Assembly: GCA_028564925.1 (NCBI GenBank)
Contig: CM053030.1
Span: forward strand, 373,080,945-373,144,944
Reading direction: 5' to 3'
Origin: Lithobates sylvaticus
Lineage: Eukaryota > Chordata > Amphibia > Anura > Ranidae
DNA length: 64,000 nucleotides
Made by a program: the position numbers and the translations under genes. The notes beneath the pieces are model-generated. The model searched no databases and was not told the DNA's origin. It saw only the letters and a program-made list of their open reading frames with translations. The stretch's first letter is position 1; each line of letters begins with the position of its first letter. Below, piece by piece: positions 23,335 to 34,318 of this stretch.

Positions 23335-24272
23335 ATGTGTGTTTGAGCTTTGGTTTGAGGTGCACACCTTAATGCAATAGGCTGTGCACGCCTATGGGTG
23401 TTCGCCTGTTCGCAGAACAGTGAACAATATGCAGTGTTTGCGGCGAATTTGAGAGCTGCCGGGAACGCCATTAAAGTCTATGGGACACTAACATAAAAAA
23501 TCAAAAGTGCTAATTTTAAAGGCTTATATGCAAGTTATTGTCATAAAAAGAGTTTGGGGACCTGGGTCCTGCCCCAGGGGACAAGTTTCAATGCTAAATA
23601 TTTTTTTTGAAAAACGGAAGTTTTTTCAGGAGCACTACGCCATTTTTAAAAAAAAAAATTGGCGCAGGGTTCCCCTTAATTTCCATATCAGAAATATAAG
23701 GGTATAAGGGCCTGGTATGGATTTTAGGGGGACCCCCACACAATTTTTTTTTTAATTTTGGTTCGGGGTTCCCCTTAATATTCATACCAGACCCAAAGGG
23801 CCTGGTAATGGACTGGGGGGGGGATCCCATGCTCTTTTTTTCAATGAGTTTTATCTATATTGCCGAGACCCGACAATTCATTACAGCCGCGATCAGTTTT
23901 AAATGACAATTTTTGCTTTAGAAATGTAATTTTGCTGTGGTACTGTTCTAAACATGGGAAAAATGCGCCACTTTACAGGCATACTATAGACATCCCCCAG
24001 GCACGATATTTAAAGGAATATTTCATTTTTATTGTTTCACTTTAAGCATTAAAAAAACTACTGCTCCCGAAAAAACTTTTGTTTTTAAAAATACATTTTG
24101 CATTGATTGATTGATGTCCCCTGGGGCAGGACCCAGGTCCCCAAACACTTTTTATGACAATAACTGGCATATAAGCCTTTAAAATGAGCACTTCTTTTGA
24201 TTATTCATGTTTTTTGCCTGTTCGCATGTTCTGCTGCGAACCAAACAGGAGGGTGTTCGGCTCATCCCTACT
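23335..24272. mobile_element. hAT-like non-autonomous frog repeat (TAGGGATGAGC family), left end missing
   Basis: The right end reads GGTGTTCGGCTCATCCCTA, the typical terminus. Inner inverted parts GGGGACCTGGGTCCTGCCCC (23551) and GGGGCAGGACCCAGGTCCCC (24123) mirror each other, with matching TTATATGCAAGTTATTGTCA arms. The core has AATGGACTGGG, GGGGTTCCCCTTAA and GGCCTGGTATGG modules also found at 30640-31050, 50154-50640, 61490-61790 and 62330-64000. The left terminus is not recognisable next to the microsatellite. Confidence 0.7.
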
Positions 24273-24380
24273 AATTAGTAAATAGAGTCCATCTGTGTGT
24301 AATTAAATCTCAGTATAAATACAGCTGTTCTGTGAAACCCTCAGAGATTTGTTAGAGATCCTTAGTGAACAAACAGCATC

Positions 24381-25075
24381 ATGAAGGCCAATGAACACAC
24401 CAGACAGGTCAGGGATAACGTTGTGGAGAAGTTTAAAGCAGGGTTAGTTTATAAAAAAATATCCCAAGCTTTGAACATCTCACAGAGCACTGTTCAATCC
24501 ATCATCAGAAATTGGAAAGAGTATGGCACAACTGTAAACCTACCAAGACATGGCTGTCCACCTAAACTCACAGGCAAGAAGAGCATTAATCAGAGAAGCA
24601 GCCAAGAGGCCCATAGTAACTCTGGAGGAGCTGAAGCGATCCACAGCTCAGGTGGGAGAATCTGTCCACAGCTATTAGTTGTGCACTCCACAAATCTGGC
24701 CTTTATGGAAGAGTGGCAGGAAAAAAGCCATTGTTAAAAGAAATCCATAAGAAGTCCTGTTTTCAGTTTGTGAGAAGCCATGTGGGGGACACAGCAAACA
24801 TGTAGAAGAAGGTGCTCTGGTCAGATGAGACCAAAATTGAACCTTTTGGCCTAAAACAAAACACTGTGTGTGGCGGAAAATTAACACTGCACATCATCCT
24901 AAACACATCATCCCCACTGTGAAACATAGTGGTGGCAGCATCATGTTGTGGGCATGATTTTTTTCAGCAGGGACAGGGAAGCTGCTCAAAGTTGATGGGA
25001 AGATGTATGGAGCCACATACAGGGCAATCTTAGAAGAAAACCTGTTAGAGTCTGCAAAAGACTTGAGACTGGGGC
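24381..25075 (+). pseudogene. Tc1 transposase, decayed, C-terminal half deleted
   Basis: It starts at the ATG in the usual Tc1 position after the TATA-like AGTATAAATACAGCTG. The N-terminal paired-like helix-turn-helix is readable: MKANEHTRQVRDNVVEKF, then KKISQALNISQSTVQSIIRN. After residue about 78 the original frame is lost. Later pieces are recognisable in other frames, including LWSDETKIE, which holds the first catalytic aspartate of the DDE triad. At about 25077 the text jumps from the GACTTGAGACTGGGGCGG region straight to the 3' inverted repeat, so the second aspartate and the last acidic residue are absent. It has several stops and frame shifts and is non-functional. Confidence 0.88.
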
Positions 25076-25932
25076 GGAATACAAATGTACACCACACTTT
25101 TTACATATTTATTTGTGAAAAAATATTGAAAACCATTTATCGTTTTCCTGCCACTTTGTGTTGGTCTATCACATAAAATCCCCAAAAAATACATTTACGT
25201 TTTTGTTATGGGTATGAAAACTTTTTCAAGGTACTGTAGTTACATTAAAGAAACATTGAGCTCTAACGTATTACTAAATACAAACAATGAGAGAGAGGAG
25301 ACATAAGACAAACATTCAGATATAAGTGCAAGGGATATCTTTCATAATTACCATCTAATTACGAGTGAGGGTCCCATTCTGGTAACTGGTGTTCCAAAGA
25401 TTTTCCCTCTATCTACTCCCTCTAGTCTGTGTATATTATAGGCATCTGCCTCATTGGTTTGCACAGAGTGGCTCTGATTGGTGAGCATCTCTATTTCTTC
25501 TTAAGATTGGCTAATTCTTAATTCCCTATACTTTGCATAAGTGAGCCTCCTTTAATGCAAATCCTTGGCACAAACTATTTTGAGAGGGAAACTTAAGTTT
25601 GCAAGTTCTTGACATTTTCAGGGAAATTAAGTATTCATGACTAGAGTTGAGCGGACACCTGGATGTTCAGGTTCGGCCGAACTTCAGAAAAAAGTCCGGG
25701 TTCGGGACCGAACTTGACGCGAACTTGACCCCGAACTCCGAACCCCATTGAAGTCAATGAGACCCGGACTTTTGAACACTAAAATGGCTGTAAAAAAGTC
25801 ATGGAAAGGGCTAGAGGGCTGAAAATGGCAACGAAATGTTGTTAAGAGCATGGCAAGTGATCTGCAAACAAATGTGGATAGGGAAATAACTTTAAATAAC
25901 ACAAAAAAATAAAAAATTAAAATAAAATGCTG

Positions 25933-26085
25933 GAGGCCCCCTTCTCAGCAGAAGAGGTACAGGAAGTCATTAAGAACCTCAGAAACTCAACGGCAAGATG
26001 CCGCACATATGGTGGGAATACCCCAGAATACGCACTTTCTGGAAAAAATTATTCAATTTAATTGATAAGATAGTGGGAAAATAAA
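25933..26085 (+). mobile_element. Tiny internally deleted L1-type LINE scrap
   Basis: About 150 bp. The first part encodes PFSAEEVQEVIKNLRNSTA, the ORF2 segment just before the RT core. The text then jumps directly to MPHIWWEYPRIRTFWKKLF, the segment near the ORF2 C terminus. More than 2 kb of the usual LINE is missing between them. It sits in the hAT 3' region. Confidence 0.65.
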
Positions 26086-26284
26086 ATACTTGGAAATTAA
26101 AAAAAAATGAAAAAATTATAATCTTGACCTATGAGGACGAAATTCAAATGGAGTAGGAGGTTGAGGTGGCGGTGTAGGTGGAAGCGGCGGTGGAGGAGGA
26201 CGAGGTAGCCAACACTGGTTCAAAAATACAATGGCTGGGTAAGGCTAGTGGTGAATGATGTGTCGAATTCTGTCCCCCGTCGCA

Positions 26285-26577
26285 TAGTGTCCACCCTGTA
26301 CTGCGCTTGCTCAGTACGTAGGACAAGGGGATTTCGAAACTCTTCGAAGACGATGCGCAGTGACTCCAGGTTCAAGCCACATCCTCCGAGGTTGAAGCCT
26401 AGCCAAGCGAGCCCGTGAGGGGCCCTGTTACTATGTGCTACTGTATGTCCCCTTGGATGGTCGGGCTTGAACCTGCACTCACTGCGCAGGCGACGTTCAT
26501 CTTTGGAGATTTTGTGAATCTCCTTGTCCTCCGTACTGCGCAAGCACTGCACCTGCGCAGTAAGTGGCCGGACACTA
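26285..26577. mobile_element. MITE with GCGCAGT-rich inverted repeats
   Basis: About 293 bp with ends TAGTGTCC and GGACACTA. The inverted arms share TACTGCGCTTGCTCAGTACG (and its mirror), GGACAAGGGGATTT mirrored near 26510, and CAGGTTCAAGCC mirrored near 26470. It lies between the hAT stop codon and the hAT left end. Confidence 0.7.
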
Positions 26578-29500
26578 TCCGATAGCAAGACAGTTTTCGT
26601 CAGAACACCGGTATATGTGTCTATTCTGCACAAGGTACGGCCAAGTCCTGTGGGATCCATGCCTGTTCAGTTTAATGAACGTGAGCTTGTCCACATTGGC
26701 TCTGGACAGGCGGCTGCGCTTGTCTGTGATAACGCCCCCTGCCGTGCTAAATACACGTTCAGATAACACACTGGCGGCAGGGCAGGCCAGCACCTCCAAG
26801 GCGTAAAGGGCAAGCTCAGGCCATGTGTCCAATTTGGAGACCCAGAAGTTGAAGGGGGCAGACCCGTCATGCAGTACGTGTACGCGTGTGCACACATACT
26901 GCTCCACCATGTTGGTGAAATGCTGCCTCCTGCTAAGACGTTCCATCTCAGCTGGTGGTGCTGGTTGTTGTGGCGTGCTGACAAAGCTTTTCCACATTCT
27001 GGCCATGCTAACCCTGCCTTGCGAGGTGCTGGCGGTGCCCCGGCTGCGTTGGCGACCTCTTCCTCCTCCTCTGCCTTCGCCTTGTGCTTCCACTGTACCC
27101 CCGCTTCCAAGTGGGAATGCCACCAGCAGAGCGTCTACCAGCGTGCGCTTGTACTCGCGCATCTTACGATCACGCTCCAGTGAGGTAATTAAGGACGGCA
27201 CATTGTCCTTGTAACAGGGATCCTGCAGGGTGGCCACCCAATAATCAGACCAGTTAAAATGTGGGCAACTCGGCGGTCGTTGCGGAGACACTGCAGCATG
27301 TAATCGCTCATGTGTGCCAGGCTGCCCAGAGGCAAGGAAAAGCTGTCCTCTGTGGGAGGTGTATCGTCTGTGTCCTCTGTATCCCTCCAGCCACGCACCA
27401 GTGATGGACATGAGCTGGTCTGGGTGCCACCCTGCTGTGAACATGGTTCCTCCTCCTCCATCTCCTCCTCATCCTCCACCTCGTCATCCTCCAGAACTGT
27501 GCCCTTGCTGCCAGACAATTGTGTACCTGACGCTTGTTGGTGCAGGAACCCACCCTCGTAGCCACTTGTAAATGAATGCCCTGAAAGCCTTGGAAATTAA
27601 CCCTCTTCCTCCTCCTCCTCCTCCTCATGTGCCACATCCTCTTCCATCATCGCCTGAAGCGTTTTTTCAAGGAGGCATAGAACTGGGACAGTAACGCTGA
27701 GAACGGCGTCATCGGCACTGGCCATGTTGGTGGAGTACTCGAAACAGCGCAACAAGGCACACAGGTCTCGCATGGAGGCCCAGTTATTGGCGGTGAAGTG
27801 GTCCTGTTCCGCAGAGCGACTCACGCGTGCGTGCTGCAGCTGAAACTCCACTATCACCTGCTGCTGCTCGCACAATCTGGCAAGCATGTGCAAGGTGGAG
27901 TTCCACCTTGTGGGCACATCACATATGAGACGGTGAGCGGGAAGGCCGAAGTTACGTTGCAGCGCTGACAGGCGAGCAGCAGCAGGGTGAGAACGCCGAA
28001 AGTGCGCACAGACTCCCTGCACTTTTTGCAGCAGCTCTGGCATATCGGGGTAATTCTTCAGGAACCTCTGGACCACCAAGTTCAGCACATGCGCCAGGCA
28101 AGGGATGTGCGTCAAACCGCCTAGGCCCAGAGCTGCTACGAGATTTCACCCATTATCGTACACCACCAGGCCGGGCTTGAGGCTCACTGCCACCAACCAC
28201 TCATCGGTCTGTTGTTCCATGTCCCTCCACAACTCCTGCGCGGTGTGGGGTTTTTCCCCCAAACAGGAAAGTTTTAAAACTGCCTGCTGTCGTTTAGCCC
28301 TGGCTGTGCTGAAGTTAGTGGTGAAGGTGTTACGCTGAGCGGATGAGGAGGCGGTAGAGGATGAGGAGGCGGAGTAGGAGGAGTTAGCAACAGGAGGCAA
28401 ACTGAAGTGCCCTGCAATCCTCGGTGGTGGAAGGACATGCGCCAAAGTGCTATCCGCCTCAGGCCCAGCCGCCACTACATTTACCCAGTGTTCTGTTAGG
28501 GAGATATAACGTCCCTGACCATGCTTACTGGTCCACGCATCCGTAGTTAGGTGGACCTTTGCCACAGATGGCGTTGCGCAGTGCACACCTGATTTTGTCC
28601 CCCACTTGGTTGTGCAGGGAAGGGATAGCTCGCCTGGAAAAGTAGTGGCGGCTGGGCACGACGTACTGTGGGACAGCCAATGACATCAGCCTTTTAAAAC
28701 TATGCGTCTCCACCAGACGGAATGACAGCATTTCAAAGGCGAGGAATTTTGAAATGCTGGCATTCAGGGCCAGGGATCGCGGGTGGCTAGGGGGGTACTT
28801 CCTCTTCCGCTCCAGTGTTTGGGAAATAGAGAGCTGAACGCTTCCATGGGACATTGTGGAGATGGTTGGTGACCCAGGTGGTAGTGTTGCTGGCAGATCC
28901 TCTGTTTGCGGGTTGGCAGGTCTCACTGTCACTACAGAGGTGGATGAAGAGGCTGAGACTGCAGCAGAAGAGGAAGCAGGAGGAGCCAGAGACCTTTCTT
29001 GGTTTTTGAGGTGTCTACTCCACTGCATCTCGTGCTTTGCACTTAGATGCCTGGTCATGCAGGTTGTGCTCAGGTTGAGAACGTTTATGCCTCGCTTCAG
29101 GCTCTGATTGCACAGCGTGCAAACCACTCGTGTCTTGTCATCAGCACATTGTCTGAAGAACTGCCACGCTAGGGAACTACTTGTACCTGGCTTTGGTGTG
29201 CTCGGTCCCTTGCTGCGTTGAGCAGTAGCAGACGTACTGTCTAGGGGACGGACGCTCCGCTTTTGCACCCTGCTCCCTTCTGCTGTGCTGGTGGCTCTGT
29301 GCGACCACCGCCTCTTCCTCCGAAATACACTGGTCACCTGCATGACGTTGATTCCATGTGGGGTCAAGGACCTCATCGTCCTCCACATCATCTTCCACCC
29401 AGTCTTCACCCCTGCCCTCCTTGTCGGTCTGCACAATGGCGAAAGCAGCAGCAGTTGGCACTTGTGTTTCGTCATCATCCGAGACGTGCTGCGATGGTCC

Positions 29501-30007
29501 TCCCATGTACTCATCATGAAACATAAGTGGTTGGGCATCGGTGCACACAATCTCTTCCACTTCTGGGGCAGGGCTAGGTGGATGGCCCTGGGAAACCCTG
29601 CTAACAGAGTCATCAAAAAGCAGAAGAGACTGCTGCATGATTTGGGGCTCAGACTGATTGGCTGATTTGCAAGGGGGTGAGGTGAAAGACTGATGGACAT
29701 CGGCTGCAGGTGCCAACTTTGAACTTTCATCAGGAGACTGGGTGGGAGACAATGTGAAGGAACCGGAGGCACTGTCAGCAGCAACCCAATCTACTATCGC
29801 CTGTACTTGTCCTGGCCTCAACATTCGTACAGCCTCATTAGGCGCGTCAAAATACCGCTACAGGCTCTGTCGCCTACTCGCACCTGAGGAAGGTGTTTCA
29901 CTAGTGCGTTTAGCTGGCACAGATTGACCACTTCCTCTCCCTGCAACAGGAGCGCCACCAGCAGCACCACGACCCGGGCCACGTCCCCTTTTTGATGATC
30001 TCCTCAT
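26575..30007 (-). pseudogene. hAT transposase (ZBED-like), several breaks
   Basis: Minus-strand remains of one transposase of roughly 1,000 residues. It starts at ATG 30007 (MRRSSKRGRGPGRG, basic); an in-frame TAG at 29858-29860 follows about 50 codons in. Next come an acidic region (29824-29177 frame) and, in another frame, a BED zinc finger with CTLCNQ and TRHLSAKH near 29130-29030. The RNase-H-like core follows: LTTDAWTSKHGQGRYI (first aspartate, near 28560), then DNG interrupted by TGA at 28146-28148, then CLAHVLNLVV and DVPTRWNSTLHML. The C-terminal dimerisation domain ends it (ACPAASVLSERVFSTAGGVI, near 26780). Frame changes occur near 29280, 28590-28520 and twice between 27600 and 27190. 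Most domains remain recognisable, so it is a moderately old copy. Confidence 0.9.
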
Positions 30008-30019
30008 ATTTTCAAAATT

Positions 30020-30630
30020 TATGATCTCGCCCTAAATGGGTGTTTTTGTATATAGCAGAATACACGTACAGTGTCAAAAGCGTTTATGAACATGCAGAAA
30101 ATGCTATTGGGAAAAAAAAAACACTGCAAAATTAAATTTTTTTGCAATGTTTTTCCAATATCAGAATAAACGGATAGTGTCTAAAGCGTTTATGAAAACG
30201 CAGAAAATGCTATTGGGAAGAAAAAAAACACAGCAAAATTTAATTTTTTTGCAATGTTTTTGCAATATCAGAATAAAGGGATAGTGTCTAAAGCGTTTAT
30301 GAAAACGCAGAAAATGCTATTGGGAAGAAAAAAAACACTGCAAAATTAAATTTTTTTGCAATGTTTTTGCAATATCAGAATAAAGGGATAGTGTCTAAAG
30401 CGTTTATGAAAACGCAGAAAATGCTATTGGGAAGAAAAAAAACACTGCAAAATTAAATTTTTTTGCAATGTTTTTCCAATATCAGAATAAACGGATAGTG
30501 TCTAAAGCGTTTATGAAAACGCAGAAAATGCTATTGGGAAGAAAAAAAACACTGCAAAATTAAATTTTTTTGCAATGTTTTTCCAATATCAGAATAAACG
30601 GATAGTGTCTAAAGCGTTTATGAAAACCTG
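30020..30630. repeat. ~107 bp tandem repeat, hAT subterminal region
   Basis: AGCGTTTATGAA recurs at about 30079, 30185, 30292, 30398, 30506 and 30612 (spacing 106-108). Units contain AACGCAGAAAATGCTATTGG, an A-run and TTTTTTTGCAATGTTTTT. They differ at only a few sites, so homogenisation was recent. They lie directly upstream of the transposase start. Confidence 0.92.
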
Positions 30631-30639
30631 TAATATACG

Positions 30640-31050
30640 TGCGCCTGTAATATATTGCCAGACCCCGGCAATATACATAAAAAATCATTTTAAAAAAACA
30701 GCGTGGGTTCCCCCCACCCCTTAGGGTCTGGTATTGATATTAAGGGGAACTCCATGTTAAAATTAAAAAAAAAAAATTGTGTGGGGTTCACCCACAAAAT
30801 CCATACCAGACCCTTTAAGTCTGGTATGGATTTTAAGGGGAACCCCATGCCAAAATTTTAAAAGATAGTGGCGTGGGGGTCCCCGCCAAAATCCATACCA
30901 GACCCTTATCCAAGCATGCAACCTGGCAGGCCACAGGTAAAGGGGGGCACGAGAGAGCTCCCCCCAACTCCTGAACCGTACCAGGCAACATGCCCTCAAC
31001 ATGGGGAGGGTGCTTTGGGGTCAAGGGCCTCATTCCCAACAACCCCAACC
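30640..31050. mobile_element. Fragment of the GTACCAGGC/GGTCTGGTATGG foldback family
   Basis: It contains GGTCTGGTATTGATATTAAG, AATCCATACCAGACCC repeats, a CTGAACCGTACCAGGC segment and CCCTCAACATGGGGAGGGTG. The same modules in the same order occur at 62330-62720 and, inverted, at 63690-64000. No coding capacity. Confidence 0.7.
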
Positions 31051-31051
31051 C

Positions 31052-31525
31052 ACCTCCAAGATGACCACTGCCTTGCTAAAGAAGCTGAGGGTAAAGGTGA
31101 TGGACTGGCCAAAAATGTCTCTAGACCTAAACCCTATTGAGCATCTGTGGGGCATCCTCAAACAGAAGGTGGAAGAGTGCAAGGTCTCTAACATCCACCA
31201 GCTTCATGATGTCATCATGGAGGAGTGGAAGAGGGCTCCAGTGGCAACATGTGAAGCTCTGATGAACTCCATGCCCAAGAGGGGTAAAGGCAGTGCTGGA
31301 AAATAATGGCGGCCACACAAAATATTGACACTTTGAGCCCAATTTGGACATTTTCACTTAGGGGTGTACTCACTTTTGCTGCCAGCGGTTTAGACAGTAA
31401 TGGCTGTGTGTTGAGTTATTTTGAGGGGACAACAAAATTGCAGTGTTTTAAAAGCTGTACACTCACAAATTTACATTGTAGCAAAGTGTAATATAGAATA
31501 AAATATTTACAAAAATGTGAGATAC

Positions 31526-31530
<5 letters not shown>
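31052..31530 (+). pseudogene. Tc1-like transposase C-terminal fragment with 3' end
   Basis: A plus-strand frame reads MDWPKMSLDLNPIEHLWGIL, then KQKVEECKVSNIHQLHDVIM, then EEWKRAP. This is the last part of a Tc1 transposase, including the acidic residue of the DDE motif (HLWGILK context). Typical 3' UTR and terminal sequence follow (GGGGTGTACTCACTTTTG, ending GTGAGATACTGT). Everything upstream is missing. It is a different Tc1 subfamily from 21994-25236. Confidence 0.85.
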
Positions 31531-31568
<38 letters not shown>

Positions 31569-31576
31569 TAGACTGG

Positions 31577-31642
<66 letters not shown>
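31529..31642. repeat. (AT)n microsatellite, two runs
   Basis: Two long AT dinucleotide runs separated by ACTAGACTGGCTGTG, the second about 60 bases long. Confidence 0.95.
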
Positions 31643-31960
31643 AATACACTGCCACTAACTAAATAACCTGCCTGCTTAATCTAACACGAGCTATCTCTCC
31701 GTCCACGCCAATAACTTAGTCCCCCTAAACCATGATTGGCCAAAGGCACGCTGCCTTTGGCCAATTATGGCTCTCTCAGCAGAGCTTGCTGTGATTGGCC
31801 AAAGCATGCAGGTCAGGTGCATGCTTTTGCCAATCATCATACAGCAATGCACTGCTGATTTGCAGTGCATTATGGGGCGTTCCGCGGTGCACGAATTTCC
31901 CGCGAACGCCCCATATGTTCGCTGTTCGGCGAATGGGTGAATATCGAGCTCACCCCTAAT
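31643..31960. mobile_element. Possible hAT right-end fragment
   Basis: It ends GAATATCGAGCTCACCCCTA, resembling a TAGGGGTGAGC terminus. It has inner palindromes (TTGGCCAAAGGCA near 31737 mirrored at TGCCTTTGGCCAA near 31751, and GGGGCGTTCC mirrored at GAACGCCCC). It could be the end of the hAT at 25642, but no matching 8 bp target duplication is seen. Confidence 0.45.
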
Positions 31961-31964
31961 GAAC

Positions 31965-32115
31965 ATATGTGTATGTATGTGAGAGTGTATATGTTTGTGA
32001 GTGTATATATGTATGGGAGTGTGTGTGGGCTTTTTTGAACGTTCGTGTGCTTTGATATGTGTAAGTGTGCCGATGTATGTGTGCTGGTACGTAGATGTGT
32101 GTATGTGTATTGTCA
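31965..32115. repeat. Decayed (TGTA/TGTG)n simple repeat
   Basis: TG-rich text such as GTGTATATGTTTGTGAGTG with many substitutions. Confidence 0.8.
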
Positions 32116-32179
32116 AAATACCTCCTAGTTGTTACTGCCATGCTATGAATTAAGGGGGTGTAATTAATCAAATTGAGTG

Positions 32180-32830
32180 CTGTACCCCTGCATGCTGTAC
32201 ATTAGACACTCCTGGCCCCTGTTTGTACATTATATATACTTAAACCCAGCACCCTATACCTTGGGCATTCATGACCTCTCCACTGTGTGTACCCAACCCT
32301 GATCCCGTCACTCTGTGCACTACATATTGGTTTCCCCTGCACTATGTACATTACATACAGTACACCTGACCCCCTTCACTACATACTCTTGATGCCATGA
32401 ATTCAGTGCATTATATACTGGTGACCATTTACCCTATAATTTAGTCTTGACTCCTGCATTCTGTATTTTAAACTCCTGACCCCTGCATTCTATATATAAC
32501 AAACTTTTGACCTCAGTACTTTATAAACTCCTGCACTCCTGCCCTCTGCATATAACATACCACTGACCCCTGCACTCAGTATTTTAGATACACCTGCCTC
32601 TGCACCCTGTACATAACACACTCCTGACCTATTGCACTTACTGTATTACATTCTCTGGATTCTTGTTCTCCAACACTATTTACACTTCAGACCCTTGCAC
32701 TATTTACATAACATGCTCCTGACCCCTACAATCAGTACTTTTTTTTTATACCCCTGAGCCCTGCACTGTGTACGTTGCATATACCTGAACCCTGCACTCT
32801 GTAAAGAACACATACTCCTGACCCCGGAGC
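32180..32830. repeat. Old minisatellite, unit about 31-36 bp
   Basis: Roughly 18 diverged copies of a unit like CACTCTGTACATTACATA followed by CTCCTGACCCCTG. Examples: CTGCACTCTGTAAAGAACAC at 32790, CACCCTGTACATAACACAC at 32607 and ACTCCTGACCCC at 32812. It ends shortly before the Harbinger left end. Confidence 0.8.
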
Positions 32831-33339
32831 TCCTCAGCTATTCACAGAGGGTGTGCCGTTTGACATCTTATCCCTGAGCACTGGATGGCCTTAGCCTGGC
32901 ATTGACTGATGCCGCGTACACACGAAGGGACTATCCCGCGGGATTATCCGCTGAACCGAAGTCCAGCGGATAATCCCCTCGTGTGTGGGCGCCGGCGGAC
33001 ATTTTTTTGGCCAAAGTACGGCGGACTAAAGTTTCAGGTTTTGTTTTCAAATTATCCGCTGGACTTGGCAGTCCAGCGGATAATCCGGTCGTGTGTAGTA
33101 TGGTCCGGCGTACCAAAAAGGACGCATGCTCAGTAGCTAGTATGTCACGGACTCGCTCGGTCTGGTAAAACTAGCCTTCGTTTTGAAGCTCGCACAATCG
33201 TCACGCTGCTGAATTTTTTTTTTTTTGTTTTCTGACAGCGGGATTTGTATGTTATCGTACTTGAAGAATGATTTTGCCTTGCTGCTTGTATATTCACGCA
33301 GAGTACTCCCGAACGTTTTTTCTTCACCATTCTTTAGTG

Positions 33340-33391
33340 AAGTTATATATTTGTATATATATATATATATATATCTATATCTATATCTCTA

Positions 33392-33450
<59 letters not shown>

Positions 33451-33610
33451 AGATATAGATATAGATATAGATATAGATATAGATATAGATATCCAAATCA
33501 CCAAATGAAAAATATATCTATATTTCTCAATAAGCCCAAAAAAATATATATCTATATCTACATATATATATATATATATTAATATATATAGATATATAGA
33601 TCTATACGTG

Positions 33611-33690
<80 letters not shown>

Positions 33691-33700
33691 GTACATATAT
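33340..33700. repeat. Complex (AT)n / (GATATA)n microsatellite
   Basis: Runs of TATATA, ten-odd AGATAT hexamers (33433-33490), then a long AT run to about 33680. It lies in the Harbinger left arm. Confidence 0.95.
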
Positions 33701-33771
33701 CTCTATATAGATATTTTTTATTATTTGTTGGTTATCAAAAGGATTAGTTATTACACATGATACAATTGTGG

Positions 33772-33860
33772 AGTCAGCAGAGCTTGCCCTTAATTCAGAT
33801 CTTAACCCTCACCTTTCCAGCGACTGCACTTGCAGTTCCATTGAAGTTGCACTTTACACT
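33772..33860. mobile_element. Fragment of the 262 bp MITE
   Basis: GTCAGCAGAGCTTGCCCTTA, then CCAGCGACTGCACTTGCAG, match the right half of the elements at 1848-2109 and 47919-48180. Confidence 0.6.
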
Positions 33861-34000
33861 TGTATTGTCAAATGAATGTTTAGACATGTACCTGCCTACT
33901 CCTAAAGAAACTATGTTTTTGAATAACAAGCACGTATATCATTATTTGATGAAAATTAAATGACCATTTATTCTGGTTAAAACAAACAAGGCAAAACAAA

Positions 34001-34318
34001 ATAGGAAGGCAACACTGGAGCCACTTGTAGATTTTGTGAAGACTTTTTGCCCCAACGGCAGACATCAAGTTTGTGAAGCCAAAAATTAAGCTTGGGCACA
34101 TTTCATCCAATATAGGGAGCACAAGAAGATTGACCAGGAATCAGACAGACCAGGAACAGCAGCAGATGACATCTATGTCCCCAAGCTGTGGCACTACAAC
34201 AGCCTGTGTCTTCTGTGAGACCAGACTGAAGCCAGGCAATCACTTCCGACTCTTCCCACCACGCTGCCCTGCACTCTTCCCTGCAGTCTTCCCTGCACGC
34301 TTCCTTGGAGGCTGACTT
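34001..34318 (+). pseudogene. Decayed MADF-gene copy, antisense to the MADF gene's last exon
   Basis: A plus-strand relic that parallels the MADF exon at 35148-35633. LEPLVDFVKTFCPN matches LGPLVDFVKTQVPN, and ADDIYVPKLWHYN matches AEDVYVPKLWYYN. A leucine-proline-threonine run (TLPTTLPCTLP in decayed form) parallels the functional copy's TLPSTLPS repeats. Stops and shifts are present. It points the opposite way, so it is an inverted duplicate or a fragment of another Harbinger copy. Confidence 0.8.

Larger units (their letters stand above)
21994..25236 (+). mobile_element. Tc1-like transposon, split by later insertions and internally deleted
   Basis: Bounded by TA (21992-21993 and 25237-25238). 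The left end is CAGTGCACTGAAAAAGTG and the right end CTTTTTCAAGGTACTG, with longer inverted repeats (AACACAAAGTGG... against CCACTTTGTGTTGG...). The left arm stops near 22210 and Tc1 text resumes near 24269. Between are a hairpin MITE, a TA microsatellite and a hAT-like non-autonomous element. The transposase region is decayed and its C-terminal half is deleted. Confidence 0.88.
25642..30640 (-). mobile_element. Autonomous-type hAT transposon, broken; right limit uncertain
   Basis: The left end TAGAGTTGAGCGGACACC is a hAT-like terminus with TTCGGCCGAAC inner palindromes. A hAT transposase reads leftward from 30007 to 26575. Upstream of its start are five to six ~107 bp repeats (30020-30630), the subterminal repeats common in hAT elements. 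The true right end is unclear: a plausible terminus (GAGCTCACCCCTA) lies at about 31958, but the 8 bp flanks do not match. The 3' part was hit by a LINE scrap (about 25933-26085) and a MITE (26285-26577). Confidence 0.75.

Noticed and set aside
25642-31958. One complete hAT from TAGAGTTGAGC to GCTCACCCCTA
   Set aside because: The expected 8 bp target duplications do not match (TTCATGAC against ATGAACAT), so the right end was left open.
33225-33696. Tyr/Ile-repeat frames near the TATA microsatellite (also 31416-31655)
   Set aside because: They are translations of AT dinucleotide runs.
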